Shown here one piece after another: positions 8,690-17,856 of a stretch of DNA of 64,000 bases. Source of the stretch: Acidimicrobiaceae bacterium (GTDB lineage: Bacteria > Actinomycetota > Acidimicrobiia > Acidimicrobiales > RAAP-2); NCBI GenBank assembly GCA_003155135.1, contig PMFN01000022.1:78684-142683 (forward strand), written 5' to 3'. Each line of letters opens with the position of its first letter. Position 1 is the first letter of the stretch. The notes under the pieces were generated by a model. That model was not told the origin of the DNA, searched no databases, and worked only from the letters and a program-made list of their open reading frames with translations. The position numbers and the translations under genes are program-made.

Positions 8690-10003
8690 ATGTCGCAGCG
8701 CAGCCGCCCGGTGCGCACGGTGAGCTCGAAGCCGGTGAGCACCCGGCCGGGGAGCCCGAAGACCAAGACGGTCATGAAGCGCCCGGCGCGCTGGGTGTTC
8801 TGGTCCCCTCCGCCCCACGCCAACGCGATGGCCTCGTGGGCGCTGCTCCCGCTGCGGGCATTCCTCGGTTTCACCTTCTGCTTCGCGGGGCTCCAGAAGC
8901 TCACCAATCCGAACTTCTTCAACGCGCAGAGCCCCTCGAGCATCCAGGCCCAGCTGATCGCCGCCAACCGCATCAGCCCGCTGCACGTGCTGCTCGGCCA
9001 CCTGCTGCAGTTCGCCACGCCACTCGGCATCGTCATCGCACTCGGCGAGCTGGCAGTCGGCATCGGTGCGCTCCTCGGCCTGTGGACCCGCATCGCCGCT
9101 CTGGGTGGCATGGCGCTGTCGGCCATGCTGTTCCTCACCGTCAGCTTCCACTCCTCCCCCTATTACACGGGCGCGGACATCGTGTTCTTCTTCGCCTGGA
9201 CCCCGTTGCTCATCGCCGGTGCCGGGGTGCTCTCGCTCGACAGCCTCATCAGCTCGTTTGCCCGCAACGAGGTGGGGCAGGGCTCGCCGGTCTTCGTGCC
9301 CGTCACCTTCGAGCTCGTGCAGAAGGTGTGCGGCAACTTCGACGATGGCCACTGTGCCGCACAAAAGGGCGCGCCGTGCGACACCAAGGGCTGCCCCTAC
9401 CTCGCCGCCCAGCACACTCCGAGCGTCCGGGCCAACCCCGACGCCGTCGACCGCAGGATGCTCGTGCTCGGCGGCGCGGCCGTGGCCACCGCGGGCATTG
9501 TCGGACTCACCACCGCGGGCATCTCGGCGGCGATCGGCCGGATGGTGGGCGGCGCCAAGGCGCCGAACTCGGGCTCGGGCACGTTGCCCGGGCCCTCCGC
9601 TTCGGGATCGACCTCGACGACCGCTCCCACGGGCGCCACGACCACCGCGCCGGCGGGTGTCACGACCACCACCACGCCGGTGGCCGTCCCGGCCGGCACC
9701 CGAGTCGGGCCGGCCAAGGACGTGCCCGTCGGGGGTTCGGCCTCCTTCCAGCTGCCCTCGAGCGGCGACCCGGGATTGATGCTCCAACTCAGCTCGGGCA
9801 GCTTCCTCGCCTACGACGCCATCTGCCCGCACGCCGGCTGCACCGTGGGGTACTCGAGCGCGGCCAAGCTCATCGTCTGCCCGTGCCACGGGTCCGAGTT
9901 CAACCCGTCCAACGGTGACGTCATCCAGGGGCCTGCCCCCCGAGGCCTCACGTCGTACCCGGTGGCCGAAGGCCCCGACGGCGAGCTGTACGTCAAAGAC
10001 TGA
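8690..10003 (+). CDS. DoxX-like membrane protein fused to a Rieske 2Fe-2S domain
   Basis: A 437-residue fusion. Residues about 40-190 form a four-helix DoxX/DoxD-type unit (PLRAFLGFTFCFAGLQKL), a fold found in thiosulfate:quinone oxidoreductase and related membrane redox proteins. A Cys-rich segment follows (CGNFDDGHCAAQKGAPC, CPYL), then DRRMLVLGGAAVATAG, which resembles a twin-arginine signal anchor, then a long Thr/Ser/Pro linker. The C-terminal Rieske domain has CPHAGC and CPCHGSEF with all four cluster ligands. The likely role is electron transfer at the outer face of the membrane, partner unknown. The start chosen is ATG MSQRSRPVR; a TTG or GTG upstream is possible. Confidence 0.88.
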   Translation: MSQRSRPVRTVSSKPVSTRPGSPKTKTVMKRPARWVFWSPPPHANAMASWALLPLRAFLGFTFCFAGLQKLTNPNFFNAQSPSSIQAQLIAANRISPLHVLLGHLLQFATPLGIVIALGELAVGIGALLGLWTRIAALGGMALSAMLFLTVSFHSSPYYTGADIVFFFAWTPLLIAGAGVLSLDSLISSFARNEVGQGSPVFVPVTFELVQKVCGNFDDGHCAAQKGAPCDTKGCPYLAAQHTPSVRANPDAVDRRMLVLGGAAVATAGIVGLTTAGISAAIGRMVGGAKAPNSGSGTLPGPSASGSTSTTAPTGATTTAPAGVTTTTTPVAVPAGTRVGPAKDVPVGGSASFQLPSSGDPGLMLQLSSGSFLAYDAICPHAGCTVGYSSAAKLIVCPCHGSEFNPSNGDVIQGPAPRGLTSYPVAEGPDGELYVKD

Positions 10004-10032
10004 TCGACGTGCCTCGCCATGACCTGTCGATG

Positions 10033-10048
10033 ACCGGGCCTCCCCGGT
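10033..10048 (+). terminator. Short GC hairpin after the DoxX-Rieske gene
   Basis: ACCGGG-CCTC-CCCGGT forms a 6-bp perfect stem 30 bases after the Rieske stop and just before the response regulator. There is no T-run, so termination is only possible. Confidence 0.3.
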
Positions 10049-10064
10049 GCAGTAGAACCGTGCC

Positions 10065-10742
10065 GTGCGGATCCTGATCATCGAAGACGAGGAGTCCCTC
10101 GCGGCAGCCGTCAAGGTCGGCCTTGAGGCGGAAGGCTTCACGGTCGATGTCGCCCACAACGGGCTGGACGGCCTCGAGATGGCGCGCGAGGACCTCTACG
10201 ACCTCGTGGTGCTCGACATCCTGCTCCCGGGCATGAACGGGTTCCAGCTCTGCGCGACGTTGCGCTCGGACGCCAACTGGGTCCCGATCCTGATGCTGAC
10301 CGCCAAGGTGGGCGAGCTCGACGAGACCGAGGCGCTCGACACCGGGGCGGACGACTTCTTGACCAAGCCGTTCTCGTTCGTGGTGCTCGTGGCACGCATC
10401 CGCGCCCTGCTGCGGCGTGGCCGGCCCGAGCGCCCGGCGGTCCTCGCGGCGGGGGATCTCACGTTGGATCCCACCGAGCACCGGTGCCGGCGCGGGGAGG
10501 TCGAGATCGACCTCACGCCCCGCGAGTTCGCCCTCCTCGAGTTCTTCCTGCGCGTGGCGGGTGAGGCCGTGACCAAGCGTGACATCCTCGACCACGTCTG
10601 GGGCGACGACTTCGCAGGTGACCCCAACATCGTCGAGGTCTACGTCGGCTACCTCCGGCGCAAGATCGACGCGCCGTTCGACCGCGCCGCCTTGGAGACG
10701 GTTCGCGGCATCGGCTACCGCCTCAATGCCGACGGCGGCTGA
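10065..10742 (+). CDS. OmpR/PhoB-type response regulator
   Basis: A 225-residue two-component response regulator. The receiver domain has the acidic pair in EDEE (residues 7-10), the phospho-acceptor Asp51 in LVVLDILLPGMNG, the Thr in MLTAK, and the Lys in LTKPFS. A winged-helix DNA-binding domain starts at about residue 125 (LTLDPTEHRCRRGEVEIDLTPREFALLEF) and ends with the usual GIGYRL. It starts at GTG with no clear ribosome site; TAGAAC seven bases upstream could be a -10 of a leaderless transcript. It overlaps the histidine kinase by 17 bases, so they form one operon. Confidence 0.95.
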   Translation: MRILIIEDEESLAAAVKVGLEAEGFTVDVAHNGLDGLEMAREDLYDLVVLDILLPGMNGFQLCATLRSDANWVPILMLTAKVGELDETEALDTGADDFLTKPFSFVVLVARIRALLRRGRPERPAVLAAGDLTLDPTEHRCRRGEVEIDLTPREFALLEFFLRVAGEAVTKRDILDHVWGDDFAGDPNIVEVYVGYLRRKIDAPFDRAALETVRGIGYRLNADGG

Positions 10743-12150
10743 CCCCGCGGGCGCCCGCGTCGAGCCCCCCGCGCACGAGCGCCGCGTGGAGGGCGCGGCG
10801 CGCTCCGTGTTCAGCTCCGTGCGGGTGCGCATCACCATCGCCGCCCTGCTCGTGGTGGCCGTGACGCTGGCCGTCGGCGGCGCAGGCCTCGTGTTCCTGG
10901 TGCACCGCTCGCTCGTGAACAACGCCCGCAGCGCGGTGATCAGCGAAGCGGACAACGTCGGCTCCGTCGTCGCCCAGGGCGTGGTGCCCACACACCTGGT
11001 GGTGCGCGTCGGCACCGCCGTCCAGGTCGTCAATGCAAAGGGGCAGGTCCTCACCTCGTCGGGCGACCTCGACCGGCGCGGCCCGGTCACGACCATCCGG
11101 CCGCCGGTCGGCGGCCGGATGATCCTGGCCACCACCGGGGAGCTCCCCGGTGACGACGACGCCGACACCACGGTGGCCGTGACCGTCTCCTCGCCGAAGG
11201 GGCCGCTCACCGTCTATGCCGTGAGCAGCGGCGAGGCGACCGAGAACTCCACGCACCTGCTCGGCTTCTTCCTCGCCCTCGGGCTCCCGTTCGTGCTGCT
11301 CATCTCGGGCCTGGCCGCCTGGATCCTGGCCGGCAGGGCGCTGCGTCCCGTCGAGTCGATCCGTGCCGAGGTGGCCGACATCTCGGGCCGCGACCTCAAC
11401 CGCCGGGTCCCCGAGCCGCCCATCGACGACGAGATCGGTCGGCTGGCGCGCACCATGAACGCCATGCTGGCGCGCCTCGAGGCGAGCACCGACCGGCAGC
11501 GCCAGTTCGTCTCGGACGCCTCCCACGAGCTGCGCAGCCCGCTCGCCGCACTGCTGGCCCAGGTGGAGGTGGCGCGAGCCCACCCCGAGCGCGCCGACTG
11601 GGAGGCGGTCAGCGACGTCGTCGCCGCCGAGGGGTCGAGGCTCGAGCGGATCATCGACGAGCTGCTGCTCCTGGCGAGGAGCGACGAGGGCCAACTCGAG
11701 GCCGGCACCGAGCCGGTCGACCTGGACGAGCTGGTCTTTGGTGAGGCGCAGCGCCTCTCGGCGGTCACCGACATCGCCGTCGACCTGCACGGGGTCACCG
11801 CCGGCCGGGTGACCGGGGATACCGAGCAGCTCCGCCGGGTGGTGCGCAACCTGGCCGACAATGCCGCACGCCACGCCCGCTCGACCGTTGCGTTCGAGGT
11901 CGGCCACCATGACGGTGTGGTGGAGCTGGCGGTGAGCGACGACGGTCCCGGGATCCCGCCCGACCAGCGGCTGCGGGTCTTCGAGCGCTTCGCCCGCCTC
12001 GACGAGGCCCGTGACCGCCCCGGGGGTGGCACCGGCCTCGGACTCGCCATCGTGGGCGAGATCGTCCAGGCGCACGGCGGCAGCGTCATGGTCACCGACG
12101 CGGCGCCCGGCGCGCGCTTCGAGGTGGAACTCCCCGCCTACCCGGACTGA
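10726..12150 (+). CDS. Sensor histidine kinase
   Basis: A 474-residue membrane histidine kinase, partner of the overlapping response regulator. Transmembrane helices lie at about residues 36-58 and 178-202, with an extracytoplasmic sensor region of about 120 residues between them. A HAMP domain follows (about 203-256), then the H-box FVSDASHELRSPLAAL with His267. The ATPase domain shows the N-box NLADNAARH, the G1 box DDGPGIPPDQ and the G2 box GGGTGLGLAIV. The ATG at 10726 lies inside the regulator gene, and a longer reading frame upstream is a shadow. The signal is unknown; neighbouring genes give no clear hint. Confidence 0.95.
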   Translation: MPTAADPAGARVEPPAHERRVEGAARSVFSSVRVRITIAALLVVAVTLAVGGAGLVFLVHRSLVNNARSAVISEADNVGSVVAQGVVPTHLVVRVGTAVQVVNAKGQVLTSSGDLDRRGPVTTIRPPVGGRMILATTGELPGDDDADTTVAVTVSSPKGPLTVYAVSSGEATENSTHLLGFFLALGLPFVLLISGLAAWILAGRALRPVESIRAEVADISGRDLNRRVPEPPIDDEIGRLARTMNAMLARLEASTDRQRQFVSDASHELRSPLAALLAQVEVARAHPERADWEAVSDVVAAEGSRLERIIDELLLLARSDEGQLEAGTEPVDLDELVFGEAQRLSAVTDIAVDLHGVTAGRVTGDTEQLRRVVRNLADNAARHARSTVAFEVGHHDGVVELAVSDDGPGIPPDQRLRVFERFARLDEARDRPGGGTGLGLAIVGEIVQAHGGSVMVTDAAPGARFEVELPAYPD

Positions 12151-12163
12151 CCCAGCGAGGGGA

Positions 12164-13249
12164 TCAGTTGACGGCGCGTAGGGCCCGTTGGCCGGCCGAG
12201 AGCTTCGACCAGCGGGCCTCGACCTCGCCCATGAAGCGCTGGCCGCTCGCCACGTGGCGGAGCAGGTCGGCCTGGCCCTGGGGACGGGCCAGCATCCAGG
12301 AGTGACCGCCGGGGACCCACTGGACGGGGGTGCGGGCGATCTCGGAGAACTCGGCCGCGCACACCGAGTCCGAGATCCGGTCGAAGCAGCCCCACTCGGC
12401 GAGCAGCGGCATCCCCTGGGCGCTCAGCTGGCGCACCTCGGGGCGCAGGTCCACGCTCATGAGCATGGCGCCGACCGGGAGGCTCTGGCCCATGGTGCGG
12501 ACATTGCGGCGGAAGTCCGGGATCATCGAGCGCGCCGTCGAGTACATGCGACCGAGCAGGAGGTCCGGGACGTCGATCAGGACCGACGCCCCCATGTCGG
12601 CGAACGGGGCGACGTCGGGGAGGAACGGGCTCACCAGGGCCGGGACGATGCCGCGGCGCTGCTTCCACGCCGGCGTGGCCACGCCGTCGCGGTAGATGAT
12701 CCCGATGGTGCGGTTGAAGTGGTCGTGCGCGTACTGCACGGCGACGGCCCCACCCATCGAGTGACCCAAGATGACGGCGGGCCCGGCATCGAGGTGGTGC
12801 AGGATCAGCGAGACCTGGTGCGCCATCGCCTCGAGCGAGGTACTGGCCCACGGCATGGCGTCGCTGCCGCCGAATCCCGGAAGGCTCGGGTTCACGACCC
12901 GCCAACCGAAGCGCTCCGCCAGGCGGGCGCTCTCACGCCAGTACATGGAGCCCCCGGCCAGGTAGCCGTGGATGTTGACGGCCCACACCGGTGGCGACCC
13001 CGGGCCCTCGGGCCCGCACGTCGTGTCGTTGTCGGACACAGCGAAGCGCAGTCTGCGGCCCTCGACCCGCAGTTCTTCTTCGACCATGCGGATCTCGGGG
13101 GTGTGGCTCACCCTGCGGCGGTAGTGGTGCCGCGCGAGGCCGAGCGGGTCACGCAGACCGGGGTGCTGGGCGGCCGATGGGCCAGCGGTGCCTTCCGACG
13201 GGGCAACGGTCGCATCGAGCGCTCGCGATGGTGTCGCTGACGCTTGCAT
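12164..13249 (-). CDS. Alpha/beta hydrolase
   Basis: Alpha/beta-hydrolase-fold protein of up to 361 residues. The oxyanion motif is NIHGYLAGGSMYW, the nucleophile elbow is GHSMGGAVA, and a C-terminal His lies in VPGGHSWML. The acid is probably Asp in EWGCFDRISD. This pattern fits esterases, lactonases or ring-cleavage hydrolases; the substrate is unknown. The start is uncertain. ATG at 13249 sits inside a perfect palindrome that may be an operator, and ATG at 13087 (MVEEELRVEG) would remove about 54 Ala/Arg-rich residues while keeping the whole fold. It is divergent from the alpha-glucosidase gene and convergent with the kinase. Confidence 0.82.
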   Translation of the reverse strand: MQASATPSRALDATVAPSEGTAGPSAAQHPGLRDPLGLARHHYRRRVSHTPEIRMVEEELRVEGRRLRFAVSDNDTTCGPEGPGSPPVWAVNIHGYLAGGSMYWRESARLAERFGWRVVNPSLPGFGGSDAMPWASTSLEAMAHQVSLILHHLDAGPAVILGHSMGGAVAVQYAHDHFNRTIGIIYRDGVATPAWKQRRGIVPALVSPFLPDVAPFADMGASVLIDVPDLLLGRMYSTARSMIPDFRRNVRTMGQSLPVGAMLMSVDLRPEVRQLSAQGMPLLAEWGCFDRISDSVCAAEFSEIARTPVQWVPGGHSWMLARPQGQADLLRHVASGQRFMGEVEARWSKLSAGQRALRAVN

Positions 13250-13255
13250 ATGCAA
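13244..13255. promoter_or_regulatory. Palindrome TTGCATATGCAA in divergent promoter region
   Basis: A perfect 12-bp palindrome lies between the hydrolase and alpha-glucosidase genes, 60 bases before the glucosidase start. It looks like a dimeric repressor site. No local LacI or GntR gene accompanies it. Confidence 0.4.
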
Positions 13256-13314
13256 ACGACCCTACCCCAGGTACCGCCGATCCACCCGACGCGGCGCCGC
13301 TAACCTCGCCGACC

Positions 13315-15927
13315 ATGGCTGCCGCGGGGGGACCCGTCCGTCGAGCGTCGCTCAAGCTCGAACTGCTGCTGCGCGAGATCGTGGACCTCGGACCGAAGAC
13401 GATGAGTGCGATCGCGCGCAACAGCGTGGCCTGTGAAATGGACCGACGTCGCCAGAGCCGCCTTGCCCGGGCCCCCGCCACCACCCGCCTGCCCGGCCGG
13501 CTGCGCAGCATCGAGGCGCTGCGTCACGCGGGTTCGGTCGTCGGCGCGGTGGCCGTCTTCGCCGAGGCCGAGCTCGAGGTCCGCTTCCTCACCGACGAGA
13601 TGGTGCGGGTCAGCTGGGGCCCGGCCACAGAGCCCCTCGGGTGGGCCAGAAACGGGGCCGACCCCGCCGGCGCGTCGGCGGTCGAGGTGCTGTCCAGAGC
13701 CGACCCCGCCGACGGTTGGGAGGTCCGCTCCAAGTCCCTGTGCGTGCGCATCGCGGTCGACGGGGGGCTCACCTACCTCGACGCCACGGGCCAGGTCGTG
13801 CGCACGGAGCTGGCGCCGCTGCGCCGCGGGCCGGTGCGCACGCACCGCGCCGTGCTGCGGGACGGCGAGCGGATCTCGGGTCTCGGCGAGCAGGCGTCGC
13901 CCGTCGACCTGCGTGGCACCACCCACCGCCTGTGGAACCGGGACCCAGGCGGGGCCTGGGGCCCGGGCACCGACCCCCTCTACTGCGCCATCCCGGTGCT
14001 CGTGGGTCTGAAGGCGGGGGCCGACGTCCTCGTGTTCTTCGAGAACACCCACGACGCGACCGTGACCATCGACGACCCGTCGGTGACCGTGGCCGGCACG
14101 GCCTACGCCGAGCTGGCGTTCAGCGGCGGCATGCTCCGCCACTACGTGAGCACCGGGCCGCTGCCCGAGCTGCTCCGCCGCTACAGCGCGCTCACCGGGC
14201 GCCCCCCGCTGCCCCCGCGCTGGGCGCTCGGCTACCACCAGTGCCGGTGGGGCTACAAGAGCGAGTCGGACATCCGCGAGGTGGCTGGGGGCTTCGCCGC
14301 CGAGGGGCTCCCGCTCAGCGCGGTGCACCTCGACATCGACTACATGCGCGGGTACCGCGTCTTTTCCATCGACGAGGAGCGCTACCCCGATCTCGGCGCC
14401 CTCTCGCGCGAGCTCGCCGCACGCGGGACCCGGGTGGTCACCATCGTCGACCCGGCCATCCGCGAGGACCCCGACTACGACGTCTACGCCGAGGGGAGCG
14501 CCGGCGGCTTCTTCGTGCGCAACGAGGACGGGACCCAGGCCCGGGGCACCGTCTGGCCCGGCTGGGCGGCCTTCCCCGACTTCACCGACCCCGACGCACG
14601 GGCATGGTGGGGCTCGCTCTACGAGCGCCTGACGGCACAGGGCGTGGCCGGCATCTGGCACGACATGAACGAGCCGACGTCGATCACGCTGTGGGGGGAC
14701 CGCTCCCTCGCCAAGAGCACCCGTTTCGACGCCGAGGGCCGCGGCGGGGACCACGCAGAGGCCCACAACGCGTACGGGCTCTTGATGGACCGCACCGGCT
14801 ACGAGGCGCTCGAGCGGCTCCGGCCCGGGCACCGGCCCTTCGTCTTGTCGCGCGCCGGTTGGGCCGGCCTCCAGCGCTGGGCCTGGAACTGGACCGCCGA
14901 CATCGAGTCGAGCTGGGAGGGGCTGCGCCAGCAGGTGGCGACCGTCATCGGCCTCGGTCTCTCGGGCGTGCCCTACAGCGGCTCGGACATCGGCGGCTTC
15001 AGCGGCGTCCCCTCCCCGGAGCTGTTCGTGCGCTGGCTCGAGCTCAGCGTGCTCCAGCCGTTCTGCCGCACCCACTCGGTGCTCGGGGTCCCGTCGCGTG
15101 AGCCCTGGCGCTTCGAGCAGCCCTACCGTTCGGCCATCGGCGAGCTCATCTCGCTTCGCTACCGGTTGCTGCCCTACCTCTACACGCTGGCCGCCGAGGC
15201 GGCCGAGGCCGGCCATCCCCTGGTCCGACCGCTGGCGTGGCCCGCACCAGGCGACGAGGCGACGGGGAGCTCGCCGGACCCGAGGCTTGCCGCCGTCGAT
15301 GATGCCTTCCTCCTCGGCGACGCGCTGCTCGTCGCCCCGGTCACCGCCGAGGGTGCGCGCCGGCGCACGGTCGAGCTGCCCTCGGGCCTGTGGTACCGAT
15401 TGCGGCTCACCCCCGACGCCGAGCACCCACCGGGCGTGGCGGGCAGCGGCGAGGCCCCGCTCGGCGGGAGCACGCACGTGACGCTCGACGCGCCCCTCGG
15501 CCAGCCGGTCGTGTTGGTGCGCGCCGGGACGGTCCTTCCGCTCGATGACGGCTGGGCCACCGGGGCCGAGGGCCGCTCAGGCCCGGTGAGCGAGGGGCAC
15601 GAGCCGCGATTCCTCGCACTCCACTGCTTCCCCGACGCCGACGGCTCGGCGGTCGGCACCCTCTACGACGACGCCGGTGACGGCGACGGCGCGGCGAGAC
15701 GCGACACCTTCACCTTCGGAGGATCCGGAGCGGGGCCGACGCTCGCCTGGCGGCGCGACGGCGGGTACCCCGCCCCCACGTTGGTACGCGTCGTCCTTCA
15801 CGGCCGACGGGCGATGACGGCCGTGGTCGACGGCGCTCCCGTCGAGGTGGTGTCGGGCGCCGGCAGCACGAGCATCGTCGAGTGCGGGCCGTTCGACGAG
15901 CTCACCGTCGAGTTCGCACCCCGCTGA
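13315..15927 (+). CDS. GH31 family alpha-glucosidase
   Basis: Large glycoside hydrolase family 31 enzyme, 870 residues, predicted to release alpha-linked glucose or xylose. An N-terminal beta-sandwich precedes the TIM barrel, which begins near PPRWALGYHQCRWGY. The nucleophile is Asp450 in GIWHDMNEP, and the acid/base is probably Asp529 in WNWTADIESSWEG. The conserved YSGSDIGGF and FCRTHS follow. The distal domain includes DALLVAPVT and ends in a beta-sandwich. ATG at 13315 was chosen; the first 50 residues are basic and not clearly part of the family fold, so a later start is possible. It appears cytoplasmic, since no signal peptide is visible. Confidence 0.92.
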   Translation: MAAAGGPVRRASLKLELLLREIVDLGPKTMSAIARNSVACEMDRRRQSRLARAPATTRLPGRLRSIEALRHAGSVVGAVAVFAEAELEVRFLTDEMVRVSWGPATEPLGWARNGADPAGASAVEVLSRADPADGWEVRSKSLCVRIAVDGGLTYLDATGQVVRTELAPLRRGPVRTHRAVLRDGERISGLGEQASPVDLRGTTHRLWNRDPGGAWGPGTDPLYCAIPVLVGLKAGADVLVFFENTHDATVTIDDPSVTVAGTAYAELAFSGGMLRHYVSTGPLPELLRRYSALTGRPPLPPRWALGYHQCRWGYKSESDIREVAGGFAAEGLPLSAVHLDIDYMRGYRVFSIDEERYPDLGALSRELAARGTRVVTIVDPAIREDPDYDVYAEGSAGGFFVRNEDGTQARGTVWPGWAAFPDFTDPDARAWWGSLYERLTAQGVAGIWHDMNEPTSITLWGDRSLAKSTRFDAEGRGGDHAEAHNAYGLLMDRTGYEALERLRPGHRPFVLSRAGWAGLQRWAWNWTADIESSWEGLRQQVATVIGLGLSGVPYSGSDIGGFSGVPSPELFVRWLELSVLQPFCRTHSVLGVPSREPWRFEQPYRSAIGELISLRYRLLPYLYTLAAEAAEAGHPLVRPLAWPAPGDEATGSSPDPRLAAVDDAFLLGDALLVAPVTAEGARRRTVELPSGLWYRLRLTPDAEHPPGVAGSGEAPLGGSTHVTLDAPLGQPVVLVRAGTVLPLDDGWATGAEGRSGPVSEGHEPRFLALHCFPDADGSAVGTLYDDAGDGDGAARRDTFTFGGSGAGPTLAWRRDGGYPAPTLVRVVLHGRRAMTAVVDGAPVEVVSGAGSTSIVECGPFDELTVEFAPR

Positions 15928-15933
15928 CCCGGA

Positions 15934-16704
15934 CTACGTGACGTCTCGCCGGAAGGTCGTGAAGTAGCCGAGCACGGTGGGGACGATGCCCCAGGCGGCG
16001 AGGACCAGAACGCCGAGCCACCACGACAGCAGGTAGCTCGTCTGGTTGCCGCGTGCGATCCCGCCGGCGACCGCCGAAGCGGCGTCCGACGGCAGCCAGC
16101 GGCCCACCTGGGGCAGGAGGCCGGTGATGATCGGCTCGATGAGGAACGCGATGCCGAGGATGGCGAGCACGCCGGCCACCTGGTTCTTGATGAGCGTGCC
16201 GAAACCCAGGCCGAACAGGGCAAGGAGGGCGAAGGCACCGAGGAGGCCGGGGATGACCGCCCCCGCCTGGCCGAACAGTGCGCTGACCGAGCCGCCTTGG
16301 CTGACCAGCAGCGGGATGCCCAAGGCCCCGACGAAGAGCAGGCTCACCACCCCGAGGGCGATGCCCCACACCACCGACGCGACGGCCTTGGCCACCAGCA
16401 GCTCGGGCCGACGCGGGGTGAGCAGGAGCGACGTGGTGATCACCTTGTGGCGGTACTCGCCGGTGATGCACAGGACCCCGATGATCGCCGCCATCCACAC
16501 GCCCTCGCCGGTGTAGCCCGAGCCCACCAGCCGGCGCAGGCGGTGCTCGGCGACGGGGGCGACGAAGTGGACATGGTTGCCGAAGCTCACGAGGAAGGCG
16601 GTGATGATCCCGAGCGCGGTGAGCAGCACCGTCACACCCACGACCACCCACGGCCCCGGCGTGGTGCGCAGCTTCAGCAGCTCGGCGCGGATGACCCGGA
16701 TCAC
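15934..16704 (-). CDS. ABC-2 type transporter permease
   Basis: A 256-residue membrane subunit with six hydrophobic segments, starting MIRVIRAELLKLRTTPG, the amphipathic entry helix typical of ABC-2 permeases encoded next to a DrrA-like ATPase. It also shows GEYRHKVITTSLLLTPRR, the coupling-helix region of this family. Its GTG start overlaps the stop of the ATPase gene (GTGA). Together they should form an exporter for a lipid, drug or peptide. It is convergent with the alpha-glucosidase gene. Confidence 0.9.
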   Translation of the reverse strand: MIRVIRAELLKLRTTPGPWVVVGVTVLLTALGIITAFLVSFGNHVHFVAPVAEHRLRRLVGSGYTGEGVWMAAIIGVLCITGEYRHKVITTSLLLTPRRPELLVAKAVASVVWGIALGVVSLLFVGALGIPLLVSQGGSVSALFGQAGAVIPGLLGAFALLALFGLGFGTLIKNQVAGVLAILGIAFLIEPIITGLLPQVGRWLPSDAASAVAGGIARGNQTSYLLSWWLGVLVLAAWGIVPTVLGYFTTFRRDVT

Positions 16705-17741
16705 TGCGGTACCGGCCCGGGCGGGACGGGCCCCTGCGGCGGCGGCGGGGGTGCGGCGTAGCCCGGGGGCGGGCCGAGCGGCCTCTGCGGCACCGGGGTC
16801 GGCGGTGGCACCTGGCCACCGCCGGGAGCGCCGGCGACCGGGCCGGTCAAGGAGAGGAACATGGACTCGAGGTCGGTGCCCTCGTGGGCCAGCTCGTAGA
16901 GGACGATCTGGTTGGCGGCGAGCACCGGCCCGAGCGCTTCGGGGGTGGCGCCGTCAGCCATGACCGTGTCGGTGGCGCTCTGGCGGGCAGGGAAGCCCGC
17001 CGCGGCGAGCACGCCGAGGAGGCGTGGCACTTCGGGCGTGCGGATGCGCATGGAGGAGTGCGCCTGGGCGCTCAGTGTGGCCAGTGGGCCCTGGGCGCGC
17101 AGTTGGCCACCGGAGACGATGACCACGTCGTCGACCGTCTGGGCCATCTCGGCCAGGAGGTGCGAGGACACCAAAATGGTCCGGCCCTGGGCGGCGAGGT
17201 GGCGGAGGAACTCGCGCAGCCAGGCGATGCCCTGGGGGTCGAGGCCGTTGGACGGCTCGTCCAGGATGAGCACGTCCGGATCGCCGAGAAGGGCGCCGGC
17301 GAGCTCCAGTCGCTGGCGCATGCCGAGCGAGAAGCCCCCCACCCGGCGCTGCGCCGAGTCGGCGAGACCGACCAGCCCGAGCACCTCGTCGATGCGCGAC
17401 TCGGCGATCCCGCTCGCCAGCGTCATCATCTTCAGGTGCTGGCGGGCCCGGCGGGCCGGGTGGAAGCTGGTCGCCTCGAGGACGGCGCCGACATGGCGCA
17501 CCGGGTCGGCCAGCTCGGCGTAGCGGCGACCGAAGATCGTGGCTGTCCCCGCCGTCGGCGTGACCAGGCCGAGCAGCATGCGCAAGGTGGTGGTCTTGCC
17601 CGCCCCGTTCGGCCCGAGGAACCCGGTGACGCGCCCGGGAACGACGCTGAAGTCGAGGCCCCGTACCGCCTCGATGCTGCCGAAGCGCTTCGAGAGGCCT
17701 CGGACTTCGATGACAGCTCCTGTACTGGTGGGGCTGCTCAC
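16701..17741 (-). CDS. ABC transporter ATP-binding protein, DrrA-like
   Basis: ATPase of 346 residues. Walker A is GPNGAGKTTT (about residue 40), the signature is FSLGMRQRLELAGALLG, Walker B with the catalytic Glu is VLILDEPSNGLDP, and the H-loop is in VSSHLL. A DrrA-type C-terminal domain follows. The last 35 or so residues are almost entirely Pro, Gly, Ala, Val and Gln (RPLGPPPGYAAPPPPPQGP), which is unusual for this family. It starts at GTG and overlaps the permease. The TetR gene at 17857-18441 on the same strand is a likely local regulator. Confidence 0.95.
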   Translation of the reverse strand: MSSPTSTGAVIEVRGLSKRFGSIEAVRGLDFSVVPGRVTGFLGPNGAGKTTTLRMLLGLVTPTAGTATIFGRRYAELADPVRHVGAVLEATSFHPARRARQHLKMMTLASGIAESRIDEVLGLVGLADSAQRRVGGFSLGMRQRLELAGALLGDPDVLILDEPSNGLDPQGIAWLREFLRHLAAQGRTILVSSHLLAEMAQTVDDVVIVSGGQLRAQGPLATLSAQAHSSMRIRTPEVPRLLGVLAAAGFPARQSATDTVMADGATPEALGPVLAANQIVLYELAHEGTDLESMFLSLTGPVAGAPGGGQVPPPTPVPQRPLGPPPGYAAPPPPPQGPVPPGPVPQ

Positions 17742-17856
17742 CGAAAGACCCTAACCTTGCGCCGCACCGCCAGCGCGTCAACCCGGTGGACGACGCGTGG
17801 TGCCCGGGGCACGGGCGTGGACGTGGGGGTCGCGCATGACGCCGGGCCGGCGGCGC

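Noticed and set aside
13300..15477. Long minus-strand open frame inside the alpha-glucosidase gene
   Set aside because: It is a shadow of the GH31 gene, whose catalytic motifs are on the plus strand.
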